This document shows, one piece after another, positions 51,831 to 60,852 of a stretch of 64,000 nucleotides of DNA. Position 1 is the stretch's first letter, and each line of letters starts with the position of its first letter. The stretch is taken from contig NC_014632.1 of assembly GCF_000165505.1 (NCBI RefSeq), positions 992,001 to 1,056,000 of the forward strand. Direction: 5' to 3'. A program made the position numbers and the translations under genes. The stretch comes from Ilyobacter polytropus DSM 2926 (GTDB lineage Bacteria > Fusobacteriota > Fusobacteriia > Fusobacteriales > Fusobacteriaceae). Below the pieces are notes generated by a model. The model was given only the letters and a program-made list of their open reading frames with translations. It did not search any database and was not told where the DNA came from.

Positions 51831-52220
51831 ATGTATATCAATAAAATTAAAAGTATAATAGAGGATTATATAAGTAGCCTTAACTCCTCGGATATTTCCA
51901 AAATTATTTCTTTAGTTCACCGAGATATAGGTATTTACAGCATGAAAAATGGTGATATTGTAAAATTGGCTTTAGGAAAAGAGGAATTCAAGAGTATTCT
52001 AGAATTTTTTAACCTTGAATATCAATTTATCTACTGGAAAATTCTCAATAATAATATAAAAAAGGAAGCTGCTGAGATAACTATTAAACAAAAAATATTT
52101 TTTATGGAAGATATCCCTAATGGCCCTGAAGCCTGGGATATGGAGGAACAGACTTCAAAAATGGTTTTTAAATTTGAAAAATTAAAGATTAAAAATATTT
52201 TTATAATACACAGTCAATAA
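51831..52220 (+). CDS. NTF2-like (SnoaL-type) small protein, 129 aa
   Basis: The ATG at 51831 follows AAAGGTGATACT; an earlier in-frame ATG at 51798 lacks such a site. The 129 residues start MYINKIKSIIEDYISSLNSS and continue through DISKIISLVHRDI into a beta-rich half (EAAEITIKQKIFFMEDIPNG, then MVFKFEKLKIKNIFIIH). This layout fits the NTF2-like fold, whose members range from enzymes to binding proteins. A truncated copy sits at 49836. No catalytic residues can be named. Confidence 0.55.
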   Translation: MYINKIKSIIEDYISSLNSSDISKIISLVHRDIGIYSMKNGDIVKLALGKEEFKSILEFFNLEYQFIYWKILNNNIKKEAAEITIKQKIFFMEDIPNGPEAWDMEEQTSKMVFKFEKLKIKNIFIIHSQ

Positions 52221-52279
52221 GCTAAACATAGTGCTTATTCATCTTGAACTTTTATTATGATTTTAAAGAGGTGTTTTAT

Positions 52280-52441
52280 ATGAAAAAAATAGACAAAGTA
52301 ATGACCAATTCGGAGTATCAGGAATTATTAAACGAGTTCAAAAAGCTCGAAATGGAAGAGGAGATAACTGGGAAGGATAATAGTGTCCGAATGAATGAGA
52401 TCAAAGAACTCCTTGAAATCGACGAAAAAGAAGATGATTGA
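52280..52441 (+). CDS. hypothetical small protein, 53 aa
   Basis: The protein is not recognised. The ATG at 52280 follows AAAGAGGTG. It is hydrophilic and acidic with a helical middle (NSEYQELLNEFKKLEMEEEI) and an acidic end (EIDEKEDD). It may be co-transcribed with the NTF2-like gene 60 bases upstream. Confidence 0.5.
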   Translation: MKKIDKVMTNSEYQELLNEFKKLEMEEEITGKDNSVRMNEIKELLEIDEKEDD

Positions 52442-52618
52442 GTATAGGGGCCTAGAAGGCCTTTTTATTTTTCCAAATCTATTTTTATCAAAATGTTAAA
52501 GTAAAATTATAGATCCTACACCAAAAGTTTATAACAACTTCTACCAATATTTCTTCCTTTGGTAATATTTTATATTTACACCAAGTTTCGGATATTTTTA
52601 TTAATTTTATAGTAAGGT

Positions 52619-53605
52619 CTATTTAAAATCTGAATGCACTACTGTTATGATGACATTTCCAAGCTTTTCTCCTTTTTCTACGTACTTGTAGGCCTCTGAA
52701 ATTTCTTCTAAAGTATAGCTTCTGTCTACCACCGCATGAAATTTTTCCTCTTCTATTAGTTTTCTAATTAGAAGTATACTTCTCTTTATGTTTGCAGGAA
52801 AAGGAAAAGCAGTTTTCTTGTTTTTAAATAAGAATTTTATAAAAGGAGTTATAAAGGGCAGAAATAGATTTTGTGCCATATAACCTAAGTCTGAAGAAAT
52901 ATAAACTCCACCATTTTTCAGTATGGGTCCGCATTTAAAAAAAGAACTTTTCCCCACAGTATCAAAAACATATTGGAATTTCTGATTAGATTTTGTAAAA
53001 TCTTCACTGATATAGTCTATCACCTCATCTGCCCCCAGTGATTTTACCAAATTTATATTCTTTTCGCTGCATACAGCAGTGACATGAACTTTAAAATATT
53101 TTAAAAGCTGAACTGCACTTGAACCGATAGCTCCAGTAGCACCGTTTACAAGTACTCTCTGGCCGGCTTTTAGATCTACTTTATTGATGAAATTATATGC
53201 ATAATGTACACCCTCTATACCAGCAGTAGCCTGTTCTACACTTATATTTTTGGGTATAATAAAGGCCTTCTCTTCAGATATTTTCATATATTCTCCATGT
53301 GATTCTAGCCCTTGATCATCAAAACCGAAAACTTTGTCCCCTTTTTTTAAAGAAGTGACATTTTTTCCAGTTTCTTCTACGATACCTGAAAATTCACTTC
53401 CTGAAATTTCAAGCTTCGGTTTGAATATCCCTGTGGCTACTCTGGTTAAGAGTGGCTTACCTCTCAGACTCGCACAGTCGGTTCTGTTTACTGAAGTGGC
53501 ATATATTTTTATCAAGACCTCGTCGTCACTGGGAACCGGCTTTTTCATATCTATAAGCTGAAGTATATCTGGTGAACCATATTTTTTATGGACAACTGCT
53601 TTCAT
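52619..53605 (-). CDS. zinc-independent MDR family NAD(P)-dependent oxidoreductase
   Basis: A 328-residue medium-chain dehydrogenase/reductase of the quinone-oxidoreductase type. It has MKAVVHKKYGSPDILQLID at the start, the catalytic-domain strand GSEFSGIVEETGKNV near 72, DVFGF-like GDKVFGFDDQGLESHGEY, and the nucleotide motif VLVNGATGAIGSSAVQLLK near residue 145. The zinc-ligand Cys cluster of true alcohol dehydrogenases is absent. The ATG at 53605 follows GAGGGGATCAG. It would reduce quinones or enones with NADPH; substrate is unknown. Confidence 0.82.
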   Translation of the reverse strand: MKAVVHKKYGSPDILQLIDMKKPVPSDDEVLIKIYATSVNRTDCASLRGKPLLTRVATGIFKPKLEISGSEFSGIVEETGKNVTSLKKGDKVFGFDDQGLESHGEYMKISEEKAFIIPKNISVEQATAGIEGVHYAYNFINKVDLKAGQRVLVNGATGAIGSSAVQLLKYFKVHVTAVCSEKNINLVKSLGADEVIDYISEDFTKSNQKFQYVFDTVGKSSFFKCGPILKNGGVYISSDLGYMAQNLFLPFITPFIKFLFKNKKTAFPFPANIKRSILLIRKLIEEEKFHAVVDRSYTLEEISEAYKYVEKGEKLGNVIITVVHSDFK

Positions 53606-53844
53606 CTGATCCCCTCCTCTTTTGCACTTGCATAACAAACAAAACGTCTAAACCTTCATAATAATTTACTTCTTATTAATATTATTCCTGCAGATTTAAG
53701 AAATCTGAATTAATAGATGTTATTGAAAATAAGATTATTTTATTTTTGATAAAAAAATTAAATGATTTTTTATATTTTGACAGTATATTACTGAGAAATG
53801 TCATAAAATTACATATTTATAGATATGAAAAGGAGGTTCCGGCT

Positions 53845-55093
53845 ATGGGGATGAGTGTAAAAATTGCCCTGATAAGCCACTGTATCAGTAATATAATAGT
53901 TACACTGGTTATTTTTTTCCTGTGGAGGCAAAACAAAAGTCGGTTTAATGGAATTTCAAGCTGGATGACCTGTTTTTTACTGCAGGCCATTGGTATGCCC
54001 CTTATTTTTATGAGAGGTGTTATCCCGGATTTTTTTTCCATCGTATTAAGCAACACTCTGATTGTTACAGGGTCTGTTATACTATATTTTGGATTTGGAG
54101 ATTTTATAAATGAGAAGATATTAAAATGGCCTTATTTTTCGGTAATTGGAGTTTTCTTTATGTTTTACATTTATTTTGGATTAATATCTCCTAATCTTTA
54201 CAATAGACTGATATTACTGTACTTGGCTATTACAATTATAAATTTTCAGTGTGTAAGGATACTCTGGAAAAACAAAGATCCAAGTATGAATAATCATTAT
54301 AAACTGACAGGAGGTATAATTTTTCTTTCGGGGTTATTTTATCTATTTAGTTTGTTTGATAACCTCTACAATCACTATGACCTTGACTTCTTTTACAAAG
54401 GACTGTCTTTTGTTACACTTATTTATAGTAAGTCAGTTGATAAAGATTATAGTGACATTTTCTATTATGATGATGGTAAACAGAAGGCTTTTTTTAAGTT
54501 TAGAAAATGAATCTGTTGCAAAAGAAAACTTGGTGAAAGAACTAAAATATCAGGCAAGAGTGGATATCCTCACCAATATATGGAACAGAAGGACATTAGA
54601 AGAAAGGTTAGAAGAGGAATTAATGAGAGCTAAGAAGTATAGGGGTAAAATGTCCCTTATTTTACTGGACATTGATTATTTTAAGAAAATAAATGACACC
54701 TTTGGACATCCTGCAGGAGATTCTGTCTTAAAAAAAATAGCTGATATATTAAAAGACAATCTCAGAAAAAATGATTTTATAGGCCGTTGGGGTGGCGAGG
54801 AGTTTATAGTGGTCTGTGCCGAAACAGACGAATCAATAGTTTGGAAAGTATCAGAAAAACTAAGAAAATCCGTGGAAAATTATGATTTTAATTTAGGTAT
54901 TCCTCTGACAATAAGCTTAGGTACTGCTACCTTTGATAACATTGAAACTCTAGATGAAATTTTGAAACGGGCAGATACAAATATGTACAAGGCCAAAGAA
55001 AAAGGAAGAAACAAAACCCATCCTGATATCTATTACAGTATAGACCAAGAAGAAACAGTAGATAGTCTTGAAATTTTGAGTTCCACAGTATAA
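53845..55093 (+). pseudogene. membrane diguanylate cyclase (GGDEF), frameshifted
   Basis: The first frame (ATG at 53845 after AAGGAGG) encodes six or seven membrane segments (SVKIALISHCISNIIVTLVI onward) and stops at 54508-54510. The other frame is open from before 54356 and carries a last membrane helix, the linker NESVAKENLVKELKYQARVD, and a complete GGDEF domain (DILTNIWNRRTLEERL, the RWGGEEFIVVC active loop near 54790). One base too many somewhere around 54410-54435 explains the break. Joined, it is a typical 415-residue diguanylate cyclase making cyclic-di-GMP. As sequenced, the GGDEF half has no start of its own. Confidence 0.78.
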
Positions 55094-55256
55094 ATAAAAT
55101 TATTTCTTGACATATATCTGTAAAAATGATAAACTCTTTCTTAGTGATTCAGAATAAAATTTAATTCTAATTTTCGTTCAATACTTTATAAGTTTTGTGA
55201 TGATTTAGTTAAAAATTGTTCTAGATTTCAAAACAAAATTTATGGAGGTATTACAA

Positions 55257-55457
55257 ATGGCAAACGGAACAGTAAAATGGTTTAATGCAGAAAAAGGATT
55301 CGGATTTATCACTTCTGAGGATGGAACTGATGTATTCGCACACTTCTCTGAAATTCAAAAAGATGGATTCAAATCTTTAGAAGAGGGAGAGCAAGTTACT
55401 TTTGAGATCACTAAAGGTCAAAAAGGTCCTCAAGCTTCTAACATCAAAACTGTATAA
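55257..55457 (+). CDS. cold-shock protein (CspA family)
   Basis: A 66-residue single cold-shock domain: [20 protein letters not shown] with the RNP1 motif (KGFGFI) and VFAHFSEI as RNP2. It binds single-stranded RNA and DNA and melts RNA structures. The ATG at 55257 follows ATGGAGGTA; the in-frame ATG at 55242 lies inside the ribosome-site region. A 160-base AT-rich leader precedes it, as is usual for csp genes. A terminator follows. Confidence 0.92.
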   Translation: MANGTVKWFNAEKGFGFITSEDGTDVFAHFSEIQKDGFKSLEEGEQVTFEITKGQKGPQASNIKTV

Positions 55458-55468
55458 TCAAAGTACTT

Positions 55469-55497
55469 AAAGCTGTCTTAATTGACAGCTTTTTTTA
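55469..55497 (+). terminator. terminator of the csp gene
   Basis: AGCTGTC (55471-55477) pairs with GACAGCT (55484-55490), then TTTTTTT. Confidence 0.85.
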
Positions 55498-55709
55498 TTT
55501 TCACAACTATTAAAATTTTAATATAACTTTTTTCTTTTCTCATTTTTTAATTTTATATTTATATCAAAACTAACTTATAAATTAGTTTATAGGTTCCTTG
55601 TATATGAGCTTTTATAGAGATACCAATGTAAAAAAGTCCAATTTTTTTAGTAGTTTTAAATAAAATATGGTATAATGTTGTTTAGATCAAGAGTATGGGA
55701 GAACAAATT

Positions 55710-57329
55710 ATGAATATTATCGAATTTCAAAATGTTTCAAAATCATTTTTTACTCAAAAATTATACAAAAAAGTCAATTTAGAAATAAACTCTGGGGACA
55801 AAATAGCCCTTACAGGACATAACGGTACAGGTAAATCCACTTTTATAAAATTAATTACAGGTGAACAGGACCCTGATTATGGTCAGGTTATAATAAATGA
55901 AGAGACTAGTTTTTCGTGCTTTGACCAGTTTGGCAGAGTAGATCAAAATATGAAAGTAAAAGATCTACTGAATATTCCCTTTGAAGATGTGATTGCCACA
56001 CAAAATGAACTAGAACTAATATCCACTCAGTTCTCTGATGATGCTGATGAAAATGAGGCAATTATGGAAAAATATGCTGATATTTCAGATAAATTTGAGA
56101 GTTTAGGAGGATACTCTTACATCCATATACAATCGGAATTCATAGATGTATTTGAAATAGGAGATAAACTAGAGAAAACGTTCAGAGAGTTAAGCGGTGG
56201 AGAAAAGCAGTATATAAGACTTGCAATAACACTCTTTAGTAATTCTGATTTGATTATTTTAGATGAGCCGCTGTCATATTTTGACAAGAAAAAAACAGCT
56301 TGGCTTTCAAACTATATTTCAGAGAGTTCTAAGGCCTTTGTGGTTGTTTCTCATAACGTTGACTTTATAAGAGGTATTGCCAATAAGATACTTGATATAG
56401 ACAATAAAACCATTACAGCCTATGAGTGTGACTACCGTAATTTCCTGAAAGAGAAGAAATTAAAACTTTCAGAAGAGAGAAAGCACAACCAAAAAACTGA
56501 TCTGGTTATTGAGGAAACTCAGTTAAGTGTCCACAGAAAAGTTAAACTTTTGGAAAAAGTTGATAATAAACATGCTCATGCTGTAATATTACGTAGAATG
56601 AGAAAAGAACTTAAAAAACTGGAAAAACAGAAGATAGAATTTTCTCCAGAATACAAGTATGAATATGCTGCTGCTCCAGAGGATTTCTTCACAAAAAACA
56701 GGGATATCGGTGATAATATGGTTACCCTATCTGGGGTTTCTAAAGAATTTCCAGATAAATTCCTCTATAAAGATGCTGACCTTGAGGTTTTGAAAGACAG
56801 TAAAATTTGTATTGTGGGAGAAAATGGTTCTGGAAAATCCACTCTTCTCAGAATACTTGCAGGAAAAGAATCCCCTACAGGTGGTATTGTAGAGATAAAT
56901 GAGAAGGCTAAAATATCTTTTATAGAGCAGGAAACTGTTTTGGAAAATGAGCAGTTATATATAAAAGATTATCTAAAGGACAAGACAGGTTTATCAGATG
57001 ACTTTATAGAGGCTGCTATTGATTCGCTGTATAACCATGATCCTGAATTCAGAGATAAGAAATTATTTATGCTGTCTGGCGGTGAGAAAAAAAGACTTGA
57101 AATTTTTGCTCATATCTTATCAGAAACAGATGTTTTAATAATAGATGAACCGTCGACTTACATGGATGACTATTCTAGAAACACCATTGCAAATATGCTG
57201 CTAGAATATCCAGGAGCTGTTATTATGGTAACCCATGACAAGGCCCTCCTTAGAAAAATAGATTTTGAACTTTATGATATCCGTGACAATAGGTTCAGAG
57301 TTAAGGAACAGGGAAAGAAGGCTGTATAA
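55710..57329 (+). CDS. ABC-F family ATPase
   Basis: A 539-residue protein with two ATP-binding cassettes and no membrane segment. It has Walker A GHNGTGKST near residue 37, signature RELSGGEKQYIRLA near 163, then DEPLSYFDKKK; a linker of charged helices; and a second cassette with GENGSGKST near 370 and MLSGGEKKRLEIFAH. ABC-F proteins act on the ribosome, either regulating translation or protecting it from antibiotics. Family-level subtype (Uup, EttA, or Lsa/Vga-like resistance) cannot be fixed. The ATG at 55710 follows GGGAGAACAAATT. Confidence 0.85.
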   Translation: MNIIEFQNVSKSFFTQKLYKKVNLEINSGDKIALTGHNGTGKSTFIKLITGEQDPDYGQVIINEETSFSCFDQFGRVDQNMKVKDLLNIPFEDVIATQNELELISTQFSDDADENEAIMEKYADISDKFESLGGYSYIHIQSEFIDVFEIGDKLEKTFRELSGGEKQYIRLAITLFSNSDLIILDEPLSYFDKKKTAWLSNYISESSKAFVVVSHNVDFIRGIANKILDIDNKTITAYECDYRNFLKEKKLKLSEERKHNQKTDLVIEETQLSVHRKVKLLEKVDNKHAHAVILRRMRKELKKLEKQKIEFSPEYKYEYAAAPEDFFTKNRDIGDNMVTLSGVSKEFPDKFLYKDADLEVLKDSKICIVGENGSGKSTLLRILAGKESPTGGIVEINEKAKISFIEQETVLENEQLYIKDYLKDKTGLSDDFIEAAIDSLYNHDPEFRDKKLFMLSGGEKKRLEIFAHILSETDVLIIDEPSTYMDDYSRNTIANMLLEYPGAVIMVTHDKALLRKIDFELYDIRDNRFRVKEQGKKAV

Positions 57330-57386
57330 CTAAACTACGTTTTACTTTTTTCTCAAAGAAAATCTATATTATTAATAAATTTTATG

Positions 57387-57433
57387 CCCCCTTTGTTTAC
57401 TAGATAAAATCTATTGAGCAGAAGGGGGTTTTT
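57387..57433 (+). terminator. terminator of the ABC-F gene
   Basis: CCCCCTT pairs with AAGGGGG around an inner small stem (TAGAT with ATCTA), followed by a T-run. Confidence 0.75.
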
Positions 57434-57518
57434 GTATCCTGGTACGATTCTTTACATTTAAAAAATAAGAGATTATAATATCACATTATTATGATAAACT
57501 AATCAAAGGGGTAGTCAT

Positions 57519-58013
57519 ATGAAAATAAAAAATGAATGCCATCTAGATAGGCAAAAGGTAATGAATATGTTAAGTAAAATAACTCTCTTTGGGGGATTTG
57601 AAAGAAACAATCTAGAATATCTTTTGAATAACCTAAGTGAAATTTCTATAGAAAAGGGTGAAATTATATTTAAGGAAGGAGATTCTCCTAGTGATATTTA
57701 TATAGTTTTAGAGGGAAGAGCAGAGTTCTTTTTAAATGGAGAAAAGTTTCTTGATATAGAAAAAGGATTTAGTATGGCCGAAACAGCAGTACTGGGAATA
57801 CAAAAGCATGTTTTTACTGCCATAGCAGCTACTGATATGGAACTTTTGGTTTTATCAAAGAAAAAACTAAAGGAAATCTTTCATAAAAATAAAGAGGTTT
57901 TTAGCTTACTTATTCTGAATATGGCTAGAGAACTTGCAAGAGGAGTGGCACTTTTCGGAGATAATAAACATATTTATACTTCCATGGAAAAGAAAAAAAT
58001 AGAGAAAAAATAA
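57519..58013 (+). CDS. cyclic-nucleotide-binding domain protein
   Basis: A 164-residue protein with a cNMP-binding/Crp-like beta-barrel: LFGGFERNNLEYLLNNLSE, GEIIFKEGDSPSDIYIVLEGRAE and a C-terminal helix KEVFSLLILNMARELARG. The helix-turn-helix of Crp-type activators is missing, so it is a stand-alone sensor or regulator of a partner. The start follows AAAGGGGTAG. No obvious target gene lies adjacent. Confidence 0.78.
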   Translation: MKIKNECHLDRQKVMNMLSKITLFGGFERNNLEYLLNNLSEISIEKGEIIFKEGDSPSDIYIVLEGRAEFFLNGEKFLDIEKGFSMAETAVLGIQKHVFTAIAATDMELLVLSKKKLKEIFHKNKEVFSLLILNMARELARGVALFGDNKHIYTSMEKKKIEKK

Positions 58014-58044
58014 AAAAATCTGCCTTTAACCGGTAGATTTTTTT
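58012..58044 (+). terminator. terminator
   Basis: ATCTGCC pairs with GGTAGAT around a five-base loop, then TTTTTTT, directly after the cNMP-binding gene stop. Confidence 0.75.
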
Positions 58045-58330
58045 AGTTCTAGTATCTATACTACAGGTAGTGCCTTTTTATGCTTATACTGACTTTATAA
58101 AATACATCGGGTAAATACTTATAGCATATCATCTAAAAAGGAGACCTCTACATTATGATGGAAAACAAAAAAAATATTTTGGATGTATTTACTGAATTCT
58201 TTTATAGCCTCTATACTAAATCGGATTTTTTATAAATAACTATATAATTTGTCCTATCACCCACTTCAGATTAAATTATTTTTTTAATTGGTTTATAAAT
58301 AAGTTACTTAATATTTAATTATTTTTGCCT
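58045..58330. other. gene-free stretch with one dubious mini-ORF
   Basis: Apart from a 26-codon frame at 58155-58235 (MMENKKNILDVFTEFFYSLY, with a GGAG 12 bases ahead), which may be chance, nothing is seen. Confidence 0.3.
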
Positions 58331-58440
58331 AAAAAAAAGGCCCCTACGGGCCTTTTGGACAAGGGGGAAAGTATAACAACTCCTCAAATCCCAGGAGCTT
58401 GAATGTAACGCCTCTTAAATCTTATCTATCCTACTGTGCA
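58331..58440 (-). ncRNA. candidate small RNA 3 (minus strand)
   Basis: On the minus strand a hairpin CTCCT (58397-58393) with AGGAG (58384-58380) is followed by the single-stranded TTTCCCCCTT (58370-58361) and a terminator AAGGCCC..GGGCCTT with a long T-run (58356-58332). No frame is present. The layout (small hairpin, C-run, terminator) resembles Shine-Dalgarno-pairing small RNAs. No clear promoter was found. It lies 60 bases before the EAL gene, on the same strand and downstream of it. Confidence 0.4.
58332..58358 (-). terminator. terminator
   Basis: AAGGCCC pairs with GGGCCTT on the minus strand, then at least eight T. Confidence 0.8.
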
Positions 58441-58496
58441 AATATTAAAATATAATTAATTTGATTCCTAAAAAAAAACTTAAACTATTAAAAATT

Positions 58497-60167
58497 TTAG
58501 GATAATTTTTCAGTAGAATTATAATCTTTATACCATCTTATAAATTCAGGATAAGTCATGGGTTTGGCATAGTGATATCCCTGAGCATAGTCACATCCCA
58601 TATTCTGAAGTATTTCTACTGCTTTTATGGTCTCCACTCCTTCTGCTACAACCTCCATTCCCAAGGTGTGTCCAATATCAATAGTTGACTGGACAAGTTC
58701 TCTCATACTTTCATCATTTTCTATATCTTTTATAAACATCCTGTCTATCTTTATCCTATCAAAAGGAAGCTGCTGCATATAAGACAAAGTAGAGTAACCT
58801 GTCCCATAGTCATCTAGAGAAAAATTAATCCCTAATTTTTTTAAATCTTTCATGGCAGAGGCTGTTTTTTTAAAATTCTCTACATTATCCCTCTCCAAAA
58901 TTTCCAATTCCAATTTATAAATAGAAAGGGGATTTCTTTTGTATGCTTCTATATATCTTATAATTTTGGGATTTTCAAGAATTTTTAAAGGGATATTCAC
59001 AGAAAAATTGGTATTTATATTTTCTTTCTCCATACTTTTAATTTCAAAAAAAGCAGTTTTTATCACCCATTCTGTAACTGTATTGATCATTGATGTCTTT
59101 TCTATATAAGGTATAAAAGCATCAGGAGGAATTAATCCTTTTTCTGGATGAAGCCACCTTATAAGAGCTTCGACTCCTTCCACTTTACCAGATTTAAGAT
59201 TGATTTTAGGGTGATAGGTGAGAAAGAACTCTCTATTATTTATTGCTCTGGGAATCTCCAGTGAAAGATCAAAATTTTTATTTAATTGTTCACTTAATTC
59301 TGGAGAATATATTTCATAGAACTTAAGATTTTTCCTGGCCGACCTTCTTGCTATTTCTGCCTTCTGCAAAACTTCTGTATTACTACCAGTTCTCGGACTT
59401 ATTCCTATAAAATAACTGGGGAAATAAGTCACATTTTTTTCTTTTATTGCCTTATAAAAAGTCTTATAAACGACTTTAAAATTGTTCTTCATTTCTGAAT
59501 CTGAAAAAATAATTGCAAATTTATCCTCTTCCAGATGGAATACATTTTGTTCCTTGTTATTCTTATTTTTTTCATTAAAAATTTTTACAAAAATATCAGA
59601 TATTTTGTTTATAAAATCCGTTGCATAATCAATGCCCAAATTTTCTATCATTTTGTGATACTCTTCAAATTTTATAACTGCTATGCGTTCGTCAAAATAG
59701 TAATCTCTAGTCATATTTTCAAAATAATTTTTATTGGGAAGCTTGGTAATTGGGTTATAGAGGGTAATCGAACTGAGTCTGTCGATAATATTTAAAAGAT
59801 ATTCTATAACCACTCCTGAAATATATCCAGTAAATATATAAAAAAACAGCCTAAACAACCAACTTGCTTTTTCCTGCATAAGCATCGTCGTCGTATCGGC
59901 AGGCATAACAGGCCCTAAAAAAAATCCGCCTGTTAATCCTAATAACGCTCCTCCAAGAGGGCCTAAAACAAAACCACCTAATATTATTACTGAAAGTTCT
60001 AAATAAACATATGAATTTTTTGTTCCACCTAAATAGAATATAAAAAAAGCGATCAAGAGCTGTATGGAGACTATGAGAGTCATAAGTAAAAATTTTCTGA
60101 TAAGACTGGTCTTTTTCCAAATTATTATCTTTTCTATTCCGGTTATTACATCCATTAAACCCATCAC
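58497..60167 (-). CDS. EAL-domain cyclic-di-GMP phosphodiesterase with degenerate GGDEF
   Basis: A membrane protein of about 556 residues (start codon choice uncertain by up to four codons). Residues 20-125 hold four or five membrane segments (LIAFFIFYLGGT; GGFVLGPLGGALLGLTGG). A GGDEF domain (NPITKLPNKNYFENM) follows with LEEDKFAIIF where GGDEF should stand, so it is inactive. The C-terminal EAL domain keeps VEALIRWLHP, EILERD, LDDYGTGYSTL, KIDRMFI and VVAEGVET, and so should be an active phosphodiesterase. A close paralogue in the opposite orientation lies at 60853. Confidence 0.85.
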   Translation of the reverse strand: MMGLMDVITGIEKIIIWKKTSLIRKFLLMTLIVSIQLLIAFFIFYLGGTKNSYVYLELSVIILGGFVLGPLGGALLGLTGGFFLGPVMPADTTTMLMQEKASWLFRLFFYIFTGYISGVVIEYLLNIIDRLSSITLYNPITKLPNKNYFENMTRDYYFDERIAVIKFEEYHKMIENLGIDYATDFINKISDIFVKIFNEKNKNNKEQNVFHLEEDKFAIIFSDSEMKNNFKVVYKTFYKAIKEKNVTYFPSYFIGISPRTGSNTEVLQKAEIARRSARKNLKFYEIYSPELSEQLNKNFDLSLEIPRAINNREFFLTYHPKINLKSGKVEGVEALIRWLHPEKGLIPPDAFIPYIEKTSMINTVTEWVIKTAFFEIKSMEKENINTNFSVNIPLKILENPKIIRYIEAYKRNPLSIYKLELEILERDNVENFKKTASAMKDLKKLGINFSLDDYGTGYSTLSYMQQLPFDRIKIDRMFIKDIENDESMRELVQSTIDIGHTLGMEVVAEGVETIKAVEILQNMGCDYAQGYHYAKPMTYPEFIRWYKDYNSTEKLS

Positions 60168-60327
60168 TCCAAGTATGTATTTTTATTATTGTACAGTATA
60201 TACTATTCTTTTTCAACAAAATAAAGAGATTAAGGCTAAAACATACAATTTATGTCCTGTAAAAGGATTATATATATTTGTACGGTATTTTCTTTTTAAG
60301 TATATTAATTTTATTGAAGGAGGTTTT

Positions 60328-60690
60328 ATGAAGTGGTATTTAAAAGCATTTAAAAATTATGCTGTTTTTAACGGAAGAGCCAGAAGAAAAGAGTATTGGT
60401 ACTTTGTACTGTTTAATATAATATTTAGTATTCTTTTGACAGCTGTAGACTCTTTTGCCGGCACTCTCGATGCCAACGGAAGCGGACTTTTAAGTAGTAT
60501 CTACGCTTTAGTTGTATTTCTTCCTAGTATTGCAGTGGCGGTGAGGAGACTTCATGATGTGGATAAGTCGGCGTGGTGGATGCTTATAGGCATAGTCCCG
60601 GTTATAGGGGTTATAATTCTATTTATATTTATGGTCAAAGAGGGAGACCCTTACCAAAACAGGTACGGAATCAACCCTAAACTATATTAG
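60328..60690 (+). CDS. DUF805 membrane protein
   Basis: A 120-residue inner-membrane protein with three or four hydrophobic segments: MKWYLKAFKNYAVFNGRARR, then KEYWYFVLFNIIFSILLT, the middle VVFLPSIAVAVRRLHDVDKS, and a last helix GIVPVIGVIILFIFMV. This is the DUF805 pattern (RLHD motif). The ATG at 60328 follows GAAGGAGG. It sits alone between two divergent EAL genes. Function of the family is unknown. Confidence 0.85.
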   Translation: MKWYLKAFKNYAVFNGRARRKEYWYFVLFNIIFSILLTAVDSFAGTLDANGSGLLSSIYALVVFLPSIAVAVRRLHDVDKSAWWMLIGIVPVIGVIILFIFMVKEGDPYQNRYGINPKLY

Positions 60691-60852
60691 TATAAATTTT
60701 TATTTTAAGGATCCCTATAGGAATCCTTTTTTTGTCCTATCATTCATAATATATATTCTAATGATATTTTTTTTAGTTTTGAGCTTGTCCTCATATTTCA
60801 TCTATGTTATACTTCTACGTAATCGTATTAAAAACCAAGGAGTCAACGTCCA

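Noticed and set aside
58155-58235. 26-codon frame with a nearby GGAG
   Set aside because: Too short, with spacing too long to the ribosome-site-like sequence; chance in AT-rich DNA is likely.
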